Assembly: GCA_037975125.1 (NCBI GenBank)
Contig: CM075862.1
Coordinates: forward strand, 63,826,078-63,890,077
Length of the DNA: 64,000 bases
DNA from: Latrodectus hesperus
Taxonomy: Eukaryota; Arthropoda; Arachnida; Araneae; Theridiidae
Direction of reading: 5' to 3'
Of the stretch, positions 23,951-34,381 are shown in pieces; position 1 is the first letter of the stretch, and every line of letters starts with the position of its first letter. Below the pieces are notes generated by a model. It ran no database searches. It was not told the DNA's origin and saw nothing but the letters and a program-made list of their open reading frames with translations. Position numbers and translations under genes: made by a program.

Positions 23951-24174
23951 AATAAATCAGTTGATTGTGGGAAATATCTCTTCTGATTCTAAAAAAAAAG
24001 GTTGAATAATATAGATGAATTCAATTAAAACAGTTCAAGAAATAATGCTATTGACATATGTTTCTTCTGCATGTAACTTGGTGTTTTGATCACCACATCA
24101 TTTTTCAAGAAATATAGCTTTGAAGTAAGGACGTAGACAATATTTCTTTCATTTTAATAAATAATATTTCCATC
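23951..24174. other. AT-rich spacer
   Basis: I see nothing recognisable here. Confidence 0.5.
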
Positions 24175-25638
24175 ATTTAAAGCAGGAATGGGTAAACTTT
24201 TTCGGTCGCAGGCCAAAAATAAAAAATAAATAAAAATATAATAAAAGTTGGTGGGCCAAGATAATTTTTAAAAATTTAAAAAACAGTATATAAGTTTTAC
24301 AATTTAAATATGTTAAAGAGATGAGTGAAACTGCGATTTCTCTTGTAAAATTTCCTTATATTAAGGCTGGAAGTGAGATGTACTGATTCTAAGAAGCGAA
24401 GCTAAATGCTTATCTGTCAGTCTACTTCTGAAATGATTCTTTCTAAGGTTCACAGTTGGAAACGCTTGCTTACAAATAAAAAATGAAGTAAACATAGCAC
24501 TGATTTTCTGGGTTGGCTAGAGCTTAAAATGCGCAGTCTGCTACATGTGAGATGTACTGATTCTAAGGAACGAAGCTAAATGCTTTTATTTCAGTCTACT
24601 TCTGAAATGATTCTTTCTAAAGGTTTACTAGTTGGAAAGCACTTGTTTACAAATATAAAATGAAGTAAACATAGCACTGATGTTCTGGGTTGGCTAGAGT
24701 TTAAAATGCACAGTCTGCTACATGTGAGATATACTGATTCTAAGGAACGAAGCTAAATGCTATCTGTCAGTCTACTTCTGAAATGATTCTTTCTAAAGGT
24801 TTATCAGTTGGAAACGCTTGTTTACAAATAAAAAATGAAGTAAACATAGCACTGATTTTCTGGGTTGGCTGGAGCTTAAAATGCGCAGTCTGCTACATGT
24901 GAGATGTACTGATTCTAAGGAACGAAGCTAAATGCTTATCTGTCAGTCTACTTCTGAAATGATTCTTTCTAAGGTTCACAGTTGAAAACACTTGTTCACA
25001 TATATAAGTTGAAGCAAACATAGCACTGATTTGTCTGGGTTGGCTGGAGCTTAAAATGCGCAGTCTGCTACATGTGAGATGTACTGATTCTAAGGAACGA
25101 AGCTAAATGCTTATCTGTCAGTCTACTTCTGAAATGATTCTTTCTAAGGTTCACATTTGAAAACACTTGTTCACATATATAAGATGAAGCAAACATAGCG
25201 CTGATTTTATGGGTTGATTGGAGCTTAAAATGCGCAGTCTGCTATAGCTGAGGTCTATTTCATCTATTTTGGATTCCCATATGTCTGCTCCATCAGAAAT
25301 AGAAAACGCTTGTTGTTGCCAGTCTACCGCTATAACTAACAAAGAATTTCCTCTTTTAACACTTTAACGATTACAGCTGTCTGCGCTTGCTATTCCCGTC
25401 GAATTATGCTTCGTAGAACAAAAACAGAGAAAGTAATAAGGTCAGTCCTTTGAAAATAAGAAAGGAAAAAATGTTAAAATAAAGTAAAAAAGGAGATGAA
25501 TGTAAAATATATAAATCATATATATTTTTTAATTTCCATCTGATTGACAAATTAAAGTTCTATCTGCGTGCCACATAAAAACTTCCGGCGGGCTGGAGTT
25601 GGCCCGCGGGAAATAGTTTGTCCATCCCTGATTTAAAG
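24175..25638 (-). mobile_element. hAT DNA transposon, non-autonomous, with 8-bp TSD
   Basis: A perfect 8-bp duplication, ATTTAAAG, lies at 24175-24182 and 25631-25638. The element spans 24183-25630 (1448 bp). Its ends are CAGGAATGGGTAAACT on the left and, on the opposite strand of the right end, CAGGGATGGACAAACT, the type of terminus and target length expected for hAT elements. Inside, the minus strand holds five tandem copies of a 175-bp segment that encodes part of the transposase C-terminus. The rest of the transposase (RNase H-like catalytic domain) is missing, so the element could only move with help. Confidence 0.92.
24373..25245 (-). repeat. Five tandem copies of the hAT C-terminal coding segment
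   Basis: Units start with GTGAGATGTACTGATTC (or a close variant) at 24373, 24547, 24724, 24899 and 25074, giving spacings of 174, 177, 175 and 175. The minus strand of a unit translates as MFTSFFICKQAFPTVN followed by RSRLTDKHLASLLRIST. This matches the hAT dimerisation (hATC) region, where a CEQAFS-like motif is followed by RSRLTDEHL-like residues. Small indels break the frame in some units (for example AAATGCTATCTG in unit 3), and unit spacing is not always a multiple of three, so a multi-domain protein is unlikely to be read through. Confidence 0.85.
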
Positions 25639-25750
25639 TAAAGATTTAGTCATGTGTTTCAAATATAATAAAAATTAGACTTTTGCATGAACAGTATAAA
25701 AAGTATCTTTTTATAATATAGTTTTAATCACTATGAATTTAATCACATGA
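25639..25750. other. Short AT-rich spacer
   Basis: Nothing is recognised between the hAT element and the next SINE. Confidence 0.5.
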
Positions 25751-26075
25751 ATTGGATATTCAAAATAATAGTCTGCGTACCATATAGCGTTATAAGCCGC
25801 ATGGGCCATCCAACTTGTCTAGTGGTCAGCGTGCCTGACTACGGATAAGGAGGTCCTGGGTTCGAATCCCGGTTCGGGCCTGGATGTGCTTTATCTATCC
25901 TGTCTTTGTCCTTTCCTTATATGAATGAGGTGTGAATGGTTGCCTACCCTGTAAATGGGTTCCTATGGCGTGTGTGTACTGAGGAAGTCGGACTCCACAC
26001 CAAAATATGGTTCAGTTGAAAAAGTGGAGCAGCGCACCCCATATTGCCAGCCTAGCTGGCACACAACCGCATCTC
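25751..26075 (+). repeat. tRNA-headed SINE with 5' extension (tail type 2)
   Basis: The Arg-like tRNA head (TCTAGTGGTCAGCG, then GGTTCGAATCCCGG near 25858) and the common body are followed by tail type 2: GAGGAAGTCGGACTCCACAC and GTGGAGCAGCGCACCCCAT. The same tail is at 50741. Unlike the tail-type-1 copies, about 55-60 bp upstream of the head (25751-25806, ATTGGATATTC onward) is also shared with the 51-kb copy, so the mobile unit was longer than the tRNA-headed transcript alone. No clear target duplication was found. Confidence 0.8.
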
Positions 26076-26957
26076 GTTTTCAATTTCTCTCTCTTTTAAA
26101 TATATTACTATATTTTTTTCATGATATTTATTGATAAAGTTTTAATTGAAAGTACATTTTCTTAAATATGACGGGGGAAAAATTTTATATTTGAAATGGT
26201 TTAAATATTTTTTATGAACCCACGCGTTAAGAATTATGAAGAAATTTCGATATATTTTATTATTATAAATAAAATAATGAGAGAATGACTTGTTCGACGA
26301 ATGTTTTTTTTTTGAATTACATCAAAAACAAGTAAAATTCACTTTTTTAAAAAATGTTTTAAAAAATGCTAGATTTTGTCACTTTATGTAGTTTATATAC
26401 TTAATTCAATCTTACATTTAATTTACACAAAAATTCCATTGGAAAATATCAACTAATAAAGAAAAGGAAAATATGGTCTAGCCACCAATTTTTAATTAAA
26501 TTAACAATGATCTCATGCGTTGATTATCAACTTAAAAAGCAAACATCATCAACAAAATTCCTTGCACTAATCTTTCGTAAGGAATTTTTCTAAATTTTCC
26601 TCTGAAATATTATGATCCCTTGAAATGTTGCATCAATTTTCAAACTGATATATTTGTCGCTCTACGGCTCTTTTAGCACGCGAGGATTTATTCAACTGAA
26701 AACTACAATTTAAAGAAAATTCCGAATCACTAGCATTCAGGCTCAAAATGGGAATTGAACTCGTGAATTGTGGTTGAACTACATAACTATTGAAGTCATC
26801 ACTAATTTTCTTTGAAAGATATGCGATAATCTGTTATTAAGATGGAAAGATCATTTCCAAATTGTGTCTATCATAGTTTTTTGTTTTTAATGTATGTAAT
26901 TTTTGTATGGTGGGCATTTTTTGGTATTTTTTGTTTATTTTGTTAACATAAAAAGAG
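26076..26957. other. AT-rich DNA, nothing recognised
   Basis: No gene or repeat family is recognised. Confidence 0.5.
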
Positions 26958-27513
26958 TAATCACTCTTATTTGTGTTTTCAAAAAGCTTAAAGCATTATC
27001 TGAGTCCTCTATTATTCATTTTCAATGGATTCTATCACATGTCGATCTTAAATAGGACGATATCGCCGATGGCCTTGCTAAGGATGCATCATCGCTGCCT
27101 CTTGGTTCTGTTGATCCGCTGACTTTCCGGAAATCTTCTCTAGGATAAATCTTCTCTTGCCAACTCATCTTGGAAAATTCCACCGTCTCAACCTTGGTAC
27201 TGTGGCTCTGATCCTGGGAGATCTTTGAATTTCGACGGTGAAAGACGTGATTAGACTGCCTTGTCTAGACTCAGATTCTGGCCATCTTCGGACTCTACAG
27301 TTCTCCCAGGACAAACAAGTCTTTCCCACCTGCACTTCGTGCAATACTAACAAAGCCAGTCCCGAACACCTACTGAACTGCATTGGCTTTTCAAAGCCTG
27401 AACTTTTATGCAGTCCTGGAGCTGTCCTCGATTCTTTGAAGGCGAAGGATGTTATGGACCTGGTCTGATTCAGACCAGGGGATAAGAAAGAAGAAGAAAA
27501 CTAATCACTCTTA
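26958..27513 (+). mobile_element. 5'-truncated LINE insertion with 12-bp TSD
   Basis: TAATCACTCTTA is present at 26958-26969 and 27502-27513. The plus strand between them holds the end of a LINE pol gene followed by a short 3' UTR (GATTCAGACCAGGGGATAAG) and a GAA-rich tail at 27484-27500. Confidence 0.9.
27010..27468 (+). pseudogene. LINE RNase H region, decayed
   Basis: Near 27020-27120 the plus strand reads LSHVDLK, a stop, then DDIADGLAKDASSLPLGSVD, the typical end of an RNase H domain (H and D residues visible). After a degraded stretch, TALSRL-like sequence (near 27255) leads into a frame ending at 27468. That frame reads FPTCTSCNTNKASPEHLLNC then IGFSKPELLCSPGAVLDSL and DVMDLV. The Cys-His cluster and the closing DLV match the LINE end at 8.1 kb, so the two belong to related families. 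Stops and frameshifts make it inactive. Confidence 0.85.
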
Positions 27514-28194
27514 ATATGGGCACTAGTTTTTTTTTTAAATTAAAGACTAGAAATTTTTAACAACCCCTTTTAACTAGAGTTGAAATTTATATTTGTTAAT
27601 CTGCAATGATTTTTTTGCGATCCAAATAATTGAGACCTATAAGTTTAAAGGATTTTCAATCTACTATCAAAATATCTACTTTTTCGAGATGAGAATAGAA
27701 GTCAGAACCTGTTGGAACTCAAAACCCGAGCTGTTAATCATTCAGCTGTCAATTTAAACCATGCTTGTCAAAGAGAAAAATTCCGATTTCAATTCTAGCT
27801 TCTATTGGAAAAAAAAGAGAAACGCATTTTGTATTTGTGGTTTCTGCGAACTCATGTATTTTGGTGGGTGCTTGGAAATTTTCCTGTTTTTTTCCCCTTG
27901 CGACAGATGATAATGGGATGCTATAAAAAGCAATGGATGTTCTAAATATAAGCTTTAAAGCTGAGAGCTATCTCAGCTTTAACGCTATATCTAGTATTGT
28001 GCTATATACCTAATGTAACCAAGCTGTTTGTCTGCGGCTAAATGAGCAAGACTATTATTTGGAGATGAATCTATGAATTGTCAAACTGATTTGTAAATGA
28101 AAATATTTCGAACATCCAAAAAAAAAAGAAAGAATAGTTTTTTATATACCAATTTTCCTAAACTGAAGTATTGTTGTAGTCGTCGTGTGACAAG
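27514..28194. other. AT-rich DNA, nothing recognised
   Basis: No gene is recognised. A small inverted repeat (AGCTTTAAAGCTGAGAG facing CTCAGCTTTAACGCT) sits near 27951-27987. Confidence 0.5.
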
Positions 28195-28206
28195 AGCAAA
28201 AATAAA

Positions 28207-28524
28207 AAAAATTGTTGTTGTTATTACTAATGGCACTCGGACATGCCAAGCTCGCTATGCCTTTGGCTATGCGAATTTAAGTCAATTGGGAGCGTCTTTC
28301 GTTTTAATCAGAGCACCATGAAGGTGAAAGTACGACTTTGCTCTACACACATGTCATAGGTACCCGTTTATAGGGTAGGCAACCATTCACACCTCATCCA
28401 TACAAAGAAAGGACAAAGAAAGAATAGATAGAGAGAGAAAGTACATCCATGCCTGAACCGGGATTCGAACCCAGGACCTCCTTATCCGAAGTCAGGCACG
28501 CTGACCACTGGACAAGTTGGTCTG
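28207..28524 (-). repeat. tRNA-headed SINE (Arg-like head, tail type 1)
   Basis: Minus-strand copy of the 14.7-kb family. The head is at 28450-28524 (box B complement GGATTCGAACCC near 28462), the common body next (GTTTATAGGGTAGG near 28366), and tail type 1 at 28207-28355, ending in GTTGTTGTTATT on the plus strand. Flanks are A-rich (CAAAAATAAAAA and CAAAATAAAAA), consistent with a short target duplication but low in information. Confidence 0.88.
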
Positions 28525-28539
28525 ACAAAATAAAAATAA

Positions 28540-28940
28540 TAAAACAGACCAGTCATATGGAACCAAAGGAGCACTGTCCTGGCCACATCTTCAGCATTTT
28601 CCGTATAAAGAGTGTCATGGCAGCAGTTGGGGTGGATGCTGAAGAGGGTTGATGCAACAGAGATGCCACGGATCCAGTGGAACTCCTGTGCAATCTCTGC
28701 ATTCTGCGTAGGTTCTAGATCCGTCGAGCATGATTTCCATACCCCTCATGTGCCCAGTCCGCATTCTGCTGATGGTAGAGGTGATACCACGGTCAGGATT
28801 AAGCTCCGGTAGGCATCATTTTTCCCGTAGTCCCCCGCAGAGCTGATGCCTTGAGACGGCGTTTGCATCGAAGCAAGTGTGGTAGTAGTGGGAGGGTTTC
28901 TGATATTCCTAGCCTCCTTGGCGAGAACTAAAGTATTTAT
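28540..28940 (-). pseudogene. LINE RNase H-region C-terminal fragment
   Basis: The minus strand reads NPDRGITSTISRMRTGHMRG, then MEIMLDGSRTYAECRDCTG and VPLDPWHL (about 28820 down to 28650), followed by a frame-disturbed TENAEDVARTVLLWF close to 28570. The RLRTGHMRG / CxxC / DPxHLF order is typical of the pol C-terminus of one group of arthropod LINEs, and it differs from the other LINE ends in this window. The 3' end abuts the SINE at 28524. Confidence 0.75.
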
Positions 28941-28993
28941 TTTTAGAAATAATTTACTGGCAATTATACCAGTTTGATACTAATCACGCCATA

Positions 28994-29890
28994 TATTAGG
29001 TTGGTGCGTATGAAATGTCGGATTCTTAAGTGATTGTATAAAACTGCATATCTTTCTTCAAAAGCTGTTTATTCAATCAAAGTATGCTCCATTCGCTTCA
29101 ATACACTTCTCCCAACGAGATTTTAAAGCGTAGATGCCTGTCTTAAAAAAATTTTGGTCTTTAGAATTAATAAACTCTGATATCGAGTTTTTTAGACTGT
29201 CTTCATTTTCATAGTGTTTGCCCCTTAAAAACAGCTCTAAATGCTTGAAAAAATGAAAATCGGTCGGCGAGAGATCCGGTGAATATGGTGGATGTTGCAA
29301 TGATGAGCATACGGTTAACCGATCCAGCTTATTTCGCTCTGTCAGTGCGTGCGGTACCCACTTGTCCATCTTCTTAACCTTGCCAATCTCAGAAAGGTGT
29401 CTCAATATCGTTGTATGGTCAACTTTCATCCTGATAGCAAGTTCCCTCGTGGATACGGCTGGATCCGCTTCCACTAGAGCCTTCAGGTCATCATTCTTCA
29501 CAGACGTTTTGGGTCTTCCGCGCGGCTCATTTTGCAGTGAAAAATCGCCAGTCCGAAATTTTTCGAACCAACGCTGCACTTTCCGATCGTTAACCGTATT
29601 CTCCCCAAACGCTTGGTTTATGTTGCGTGCAGCTTTTGCAGCACTATTACCAAGTTTGTACTCATATAAGAAAATGACGCGAATGTCGGCAGAATTCATA
29701 TCGGCAATAAACTCAAAAGAAATAAAAAAGGGAAGAGCTTCGAGAAAACCTATTTTGCTGAAATGAGTCTCTGGCAATGGACAATACGAGTATGAATGAG
29801 GTTATGCCAAATACAAAAGTATAACGAAAACAGGGAGGAAAACGTCCGCATGTAAAGAGAATCCGACATTTCATACGCACCAACCTAATA
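28994..29890 (-). mobile_element. Mariner transposon, internally deleted, intact ends
   Basis: Perfect 31-bp terminal inverted repeats (28996-29026 and 29858-29888) start TTAGGTTGGTGCGTATGAAA. TA dinucleotides flank both sides (28994-28995 and 29889-29890), the usual mariner target duplication. The element is 893 bp, against about 1.3 kb for full mariners. The missing part lies inside the transposase gene. The terminal sequence and protein resemble the cecropia group (the group of the human Hsmar1 element). Identical ends imply fairly recent activity. Confidence 0.95.
29073..29699 (-). CDS. Mariner transposase, in-frame internal deletion
   Basis: I chose the ATG at 29697-29699 because it starts the conserved N-terminus (MNSADIRVIFLYEYKLG); the open frame extends upstream without an ATG. 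The product is 208 residues against roughly 340 for the family. Visible parts in order: first helix-turn-helix (around residues 5-50), linker NEPRGRPK, second helix-turn-helix (VSTRELAIRMKVDHTTILRH), and WVPHALTE, the conserved linker motif. The protein then jumps at about 29297 from LTVCSSL to QHPPYSPDLSPTDFHFF. The first two catalytic aspartates are therefore gone and only the third remains. The C-terminus (SRWEKCIEANGAYFD) is complete. It could still bind the terminal repeats but could not cut DNA. It might act as a repressor, which is inference. Confidence 0.85.
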   Translation of the reverse strand: MNSADIRVIFLYEYKLGNSAAKAARNINQAFGENTVNDRKVQRWFEKFRTGDFSLQNEPRGRPKTSVKNDDLKALVEADPAVSTRELAIRMKVDHTTILRHLSEIGKVKKMDKWVPHALTERNKLDRLTVCSSLQHPPYSPDLSPTDFHFFKHLELFLRGKHYENEDSLKNSISEFINSKDQNFFKTGIYALKSRWEKCIEANGAYFD

Positions 29891-30415
29891 AATAACATTT
29901 TATTATATACTTAAAATTTGGAACAATTTATGTAGTTTCCAAACTACTTAAATGTTTTAATATCACATTTTCTTTCTGATTTAATAACTTCTACATTGAA
30001 AAGTTACTTAAAATTCAGTATAGTATTTTGTCTCATGATATAAAAAGGATTTCCACATCAACTTCTACTTTCGAAAACCTCAATGAGAGTTTAGTTCCAA
30101 ATTTATCCACATATGGAAGAAATGTCTATTATTATAAATCACATGCCATATAATATTCGTTTAATTTTATACATAATCTTGAATTACTATAGCATTTTAG
30201 AATGCAGTTTCATAGATTCTCAATGAAACTATTGCTTCAATCTATTTTTTCTTTTCTCATATAAAGGGTTGTTAACATACAAATATTGAAAGATTCCACA
30301 CGAATCCAGAAACTTCTTAAGATTCCAAATCGGATTTTGTCTCTTGATAAATTGTGAGCCTTTTATTCTTTAATTACACCATAAATTTCTAGTTTGCAAA
30401 GTATATAATTTCTAA
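29891..30415. other. AT-rich DNA, nothing recognised
   Basis: No gene or repeat family is recognised. Confidence 0.5.
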
Positions 30416-30640
30416 ACAAGATCTGCAACGACAGAAGCGAGCGAAATGGAACGGCTCAAGACTGGGACCAATTTCAAGACGCGTGTTTTCTTTTTGGGGG
30501 GATAACGCGGAGTCTTCCGGAACGAAGAAGGTGATAGATTCTCCTTCGTCCTCTTTTGAATCTCGCCGCCGACTTCAGTTGACGTTCGAATGTCATCTTA
30601 ATCATCTCCTTTCTCCACGAGGAAGGTTATAAGAAAAACT
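30416..30640. promoter_or_regulatory. G+C-richer non-coding island 3
   Basis: About 220 bases with many CG dinucleotides (AAGCGAGCG, AAGACGCG, ATAACGCGGAG, CTCGCCGCCG) in an AT-rich setting, with no frame of useful length. It may be conserved regulatory DNA. Confidence 0.3.
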
Positions 30641-32850
30641 TTATCAACTGACTTTATCTAGACAGTAATAGATTTTCTGATGCACTTTATAGTTTGCTTG
30701 GATTACAAGTCATGTTGACTTGTTTTACTATTAATAATTAACTAGATTTAGATACATTGAATGAAGCCTGTTATCTCTCTCGTGTGTTTAAATTATTTGA
30801 AATACAACACAAATTAGACCATAATGTAAAAATGTATGAAATGTGCCCAAATTAAGAAGCATGTACAGTTTTAAAATCGTTATCCAACATTATATTATTG
30901 GCTTGGACGATCGTATTGGTTCGGAATCCACTTTAAACAGTAGGTCCTGTTCTAATTAGCCTACGTGTGCCAGAAATAACCGTTGAGTGACTAACAAACC
31001 AAACTTGGGTATTGACAAATACAAGCGAATCCTGGAAAATTTTAGAGGTAATAAACGTACATGTATTGCGTTACGTTTTGGTTGCGTGATTTTATTCATT
31101 AACAAGACTTATTGTCTTTAATATTTTATTTTAACAATTTAACATCAACAATCTAACAATAATAATTTAATAAATAACAGTTTTCATAATTAATTTCCAT
31201 AAAATGAGTTCCACGCCATAATACACTGGTGCCAATACGGTCTTCATACGACCGCATCCAAATAGCAACTGAGTTAGATTCCCCATCGGATAGGGAAGAT
31301 ACGCTTCTTATTCCCTTTTTAGGGATTTACTGTGGCTGAGTTGCCACACATGAAATTGTTTCCTTGTTTATTTCATAATCCACACACACAGATGTCCTCC
31401 TCCAAAAAAATTCAATTTCTGTAAAATAGTCCTCAATATAAAAATTTATTTTCTCTTCATATTAAAAAAAACATGTGATTATCTAATTACTATTAAGAAT
31501 GGATTCTATTTACTTGCAAAAATATTAATAATATGGAAAACCAATTATTCCAAGCAAAAATACCAAACAAAACAAATGTTCTTTCATTTGATCTATTATA
31601 TTTTATACTATTATATTTCTTTCATCTATTAAATTCCATATTTGATCTATTATATTTTTATGTAAATATAGATTCCAATATAAGCAGCTGCCTCTTTTTA
31701 AGAATTATATAAAGTAAAAAAATAATTATCTTTTTTTCTCCCACTCTGCTTGAGGCTCACTTTACACAAACAAGAAATAACACTATACATACGATGGTTA
31801 ATACGATGATGACTACTTAAGTTACTTTGCATAAGATGATAGATAAGATTGCATATGATCACTAACCATCAAGAACATTTTAATTATTATTGCAATGAAT
31901 GTAAAAGCAATTCGTCTCTAAGAAAATCTGCTAGTTAAAACAATATGAAATTTTTCATCCACATTTCAAAGCGAAATATTGATAATGGTTTCATATTAAT
32001 TCAGAATTCAATGCATTTAAGATATTCAGCTCTTATCTTAAAAAACTGGTGTAAAATAAACAAAATAACATTATTTTGCAAAGCATACTTTATTTATCAT
32101 AAATCGATATTCATAAAATTGAATTTATCAAACATGTAATGCTCATTATCTTGAATATTTGTTATCACTAATATAGAATTAAATCCCACACATATTCTAA
32201 AAAAATAGCCTAAAAGAGCAATTTTTTCTTAATTATTGAAAATTACTAACATGATTTAGAAAATTCATTTTCAATAAAAAATATATTACGATAAAAAGAT
32301 TGTTTACTTTTAATGTTGTAAGTTCTAAAAAAAAATTTAGCTTTCACTGAATGTGTCTAACTTTTGATTAATTTTTGTAGCATTAAATTGATACTTTTAA
32401 GTGAAATTTTGTTTTATTCAATTTATATAAGTAATCTATATAATTACTTATACTATATTTTTGAAAATTGTTGAACAATTTAATGTTTTTTGAAAATCTA
32501 ATAAAAAATATTTTCGAAAGCTTGAAATTTCTGGGAACCTTTTATCAAGAGATTGTATATTTTGATATTTTAGATTTACATAATGGATTTATTTTTAGAA
32601 ATGAATCAAAATTATTTAATACTGAACCGGACTCTCCCATTAAAAATAAACCAATTACCTACATTAGTGAACCAGGATCCTCTATTCGTTTCAATAAAAA
32701 TAAATCGTAAACTTGTGCCTTTCCTTTAACAAATTTATTTCTCTTAGCGATTATATTACAGCTAAGCGATGACGACATCGTCCAATTATAACTTATTCTA
32801 ATTAATATTCTTCATAATGACGCAATTTATATCATACGTGAAAGAAATGT
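30641..32850. other. AT-rich DNA with one more complex patch
   Basis: No gene is recognised. A patch at 31200-31360 (CCACGCCATAATACACTGG through TGTGGCTGAGTTGCCACA) is more complex and includes a small GTGGCTGAGTTGCCAC inverted repeat. It could be an old repeat. The open frames at 31945-32139 and 32468-32710 are AT-rich and match nothing. Confidence 0.45.
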
Positions 32851-32854
32851 CACC

Positions 32855-33190
32855 GCAGAGTAAGGAAGGGTGATATTAATAAGAGGTACAGCCGGGGAAG
32901 GGTTGAAGCGGCCAAAACCGCGACACTCTATGTTAATTATCGAACCACAAGCACAGAGGGAAAAAAAATACAGGGATATCGGCGTCTGGATCAAGACGAT
33001 TAAGAGGACAAGTTATAGCACGCGTCTTATCTGTGTGTCGTAACCCGTTAGGTACTAAACACGAGGGTCAAACAGTGAAGGGCCTCAGGTGGACGCCCAC
33101 GCTTCACGCAGGGATGTTCCTCCACCCCAACACACCCAGCTAATTCGTAGACAATAGAAAACGTCGTCTGTCAAGGTGGAACAATAGTTT
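32855..33190. promoter_or_regulatory. G+C-richer non-coding island 4
   Basis: More complex sequence with a RUNX-like AACCACA (near 32943), a CAGGTG E-box (near 33087) and several CG-rich phrases. All frames have frequent stops. Conserved non-coding DNA is possible. Confidence 0.3.
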
Positions 33191-33252
33191 CAAACACTGT
33201 AATGAATCTTGATATTTCTTCTAATAACATTTTACTTTTTAGTTGATGTTGG

Positions 33253-33268
33253 TATCGATATATCGATA
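33253..33268. promoter_or_regulatory. Overlapping TATCGATA palindromes (DRE-like)
   Basis: TATCGATATATCGATA contains two complete TATCGATA palindromes, the DNA replication-related element bound by DREF/BEAF-type factors in insects. Two perfect copies adjoining in 16 bases are uncommon. Whether the factor exists in this organism is not shown. Confidence 0.35.
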
Positions 33269-33920
33269 TGTAGCAGTGGATTATTGGAGTTATTTTTTTT
33301 CTTACTAATTAAATATAAAGCAAAATACTAATATAAGTGATGTTTGAACATACTTTCAAACATCAGTAATTATAATATAATAGAAATAATTACCACTACT
33401 TCATAAACTGCAACTACAAAAATGTATCTTACCTAGGGATATTGGATGGTCTTAGAATTATTTATATATAGATCTTATAGCAGTGTCAATTAATATTTTT
33501 TTACTAATATCCGGTCATTTCTGGGAGTTTACTCTTTATGGTATTACAAAGGACAGAACTGATGTCAACTACAAGGGAAAGAACTGATGGTAAAGTTCCA
33601 GTGGGTGTGCTAGGTTCTACAATGGCTCCTGTTAATGCAGCAGCTAGCACCAAGCAAAAGACTCTCAAATTTGTCTTTTCATTCTCTAGAGATACTTATT
33701 CATTCGGAGAATATTGTGTCTTCAAATGAAATATAATATATAATAAATACCTTTGGGGATTTATTTTAGATGTATTATAATAATTTGCAGCCGATATATT
33801 AGATATTATATCAATATATAAAACATTTCTTCTTCTTCTTCTGAAGGTTGGGTTTGCATGTCATTGGGCACCTCTGCTTTTATCAGCATTTTGTACCATT
33901 AACTCCAAACCCAATGTTTC

Positions 33921-34127
33921 CTAGTTCCAGTTGCTCGGGTCACCCACTTTATTAATAAAGTCCGATAACCCTTTAATGGAGTCTAGGTGTAACTCTCTAG
34001 TATGGATGATGCCTAAAGAAGTTAATCTAGGGAGGGCAAGAGCCTCGCATTCATAAATGATATGCTCTGCCGTTTCCTCTTGCGTTTGACATTTCCAGCA
34101 GATAGGGTCTTGCTGAAACAGTCCCAT
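33921..34127 (-). pseudogene. LINE pol C-terminal tail
   Basis: From 34127 the minus strand reads MGLFQQDPICWKCQTQEETA, then EHIIYECEALALPRL and SIKGLSDFINKVG, ending at 33921. The WKC-x-x-x-EETAEHIIYEC arrangement is a conserved Cys-His cluster after the RNase H domain in several LINE families. The upstream RNase H and reverse transcriptase are absent. Confidence 0.8.
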
Positions 34128-34129
34128 CT

Positions 34130-34381
34130 GGTCAGAAAGTCAGTCATGCTAGGGATAGCTTCCTGGCTTTCACCAGAAGATGGTTTGGAGGTCATTTCTA
34201 CCTCGAGTAAAAGATTCATTACTGCCCCTTTACAAGATTGCCTCTGAGTTCCCTTGTCTTCTTCAGCAAGGTCTACTTCAGAGGCTTCACCTGCAAATGC
34301 AGAAAGACTTGTTATTTCTTGTGTCTTTTCAGCCACAAGATAACAATTAATAAGCTCAGGTAATATAAGTCCACCCAGCAT
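34130..34381 (-). CDS. Short ORF in the deleted LINE (possible ORF1 start)
   Basis: Starting at the ATG at 34379-34381, the minus strand gives MLGGLILPELINCYLVAEKT followed by an acidic, Ser/Thr-rich segment (EASEVDLAEEDKGTQRQ) and continues past 34130 to a stop at 34022. I do not recognise it. Its position between the 5' region and the pol C-terminus suggests the N-terminus of the element's first ORF. After the junction near 34130 the frame no longer follows the pol reading. Confidence 0.35.

Noticed and set aside
28097..28321. Plus-strand frame of 74 codons.
   Set aside because: Its second half lies inside the tail of the minus-strand SINE at 28207-28524.
29362..29766. Plus-strand open frame of 134 codons.
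   Set aside because: It is the antisense shadow of the mariner transposase on the minus strand.
33538..33729. A 63-codon plus-strand frame (TTRERTDGKVPVGVLGSTMA).
   Set aside because: No family match, no splice or promoter signals, short length; possibly an old repeat, not enough to call.
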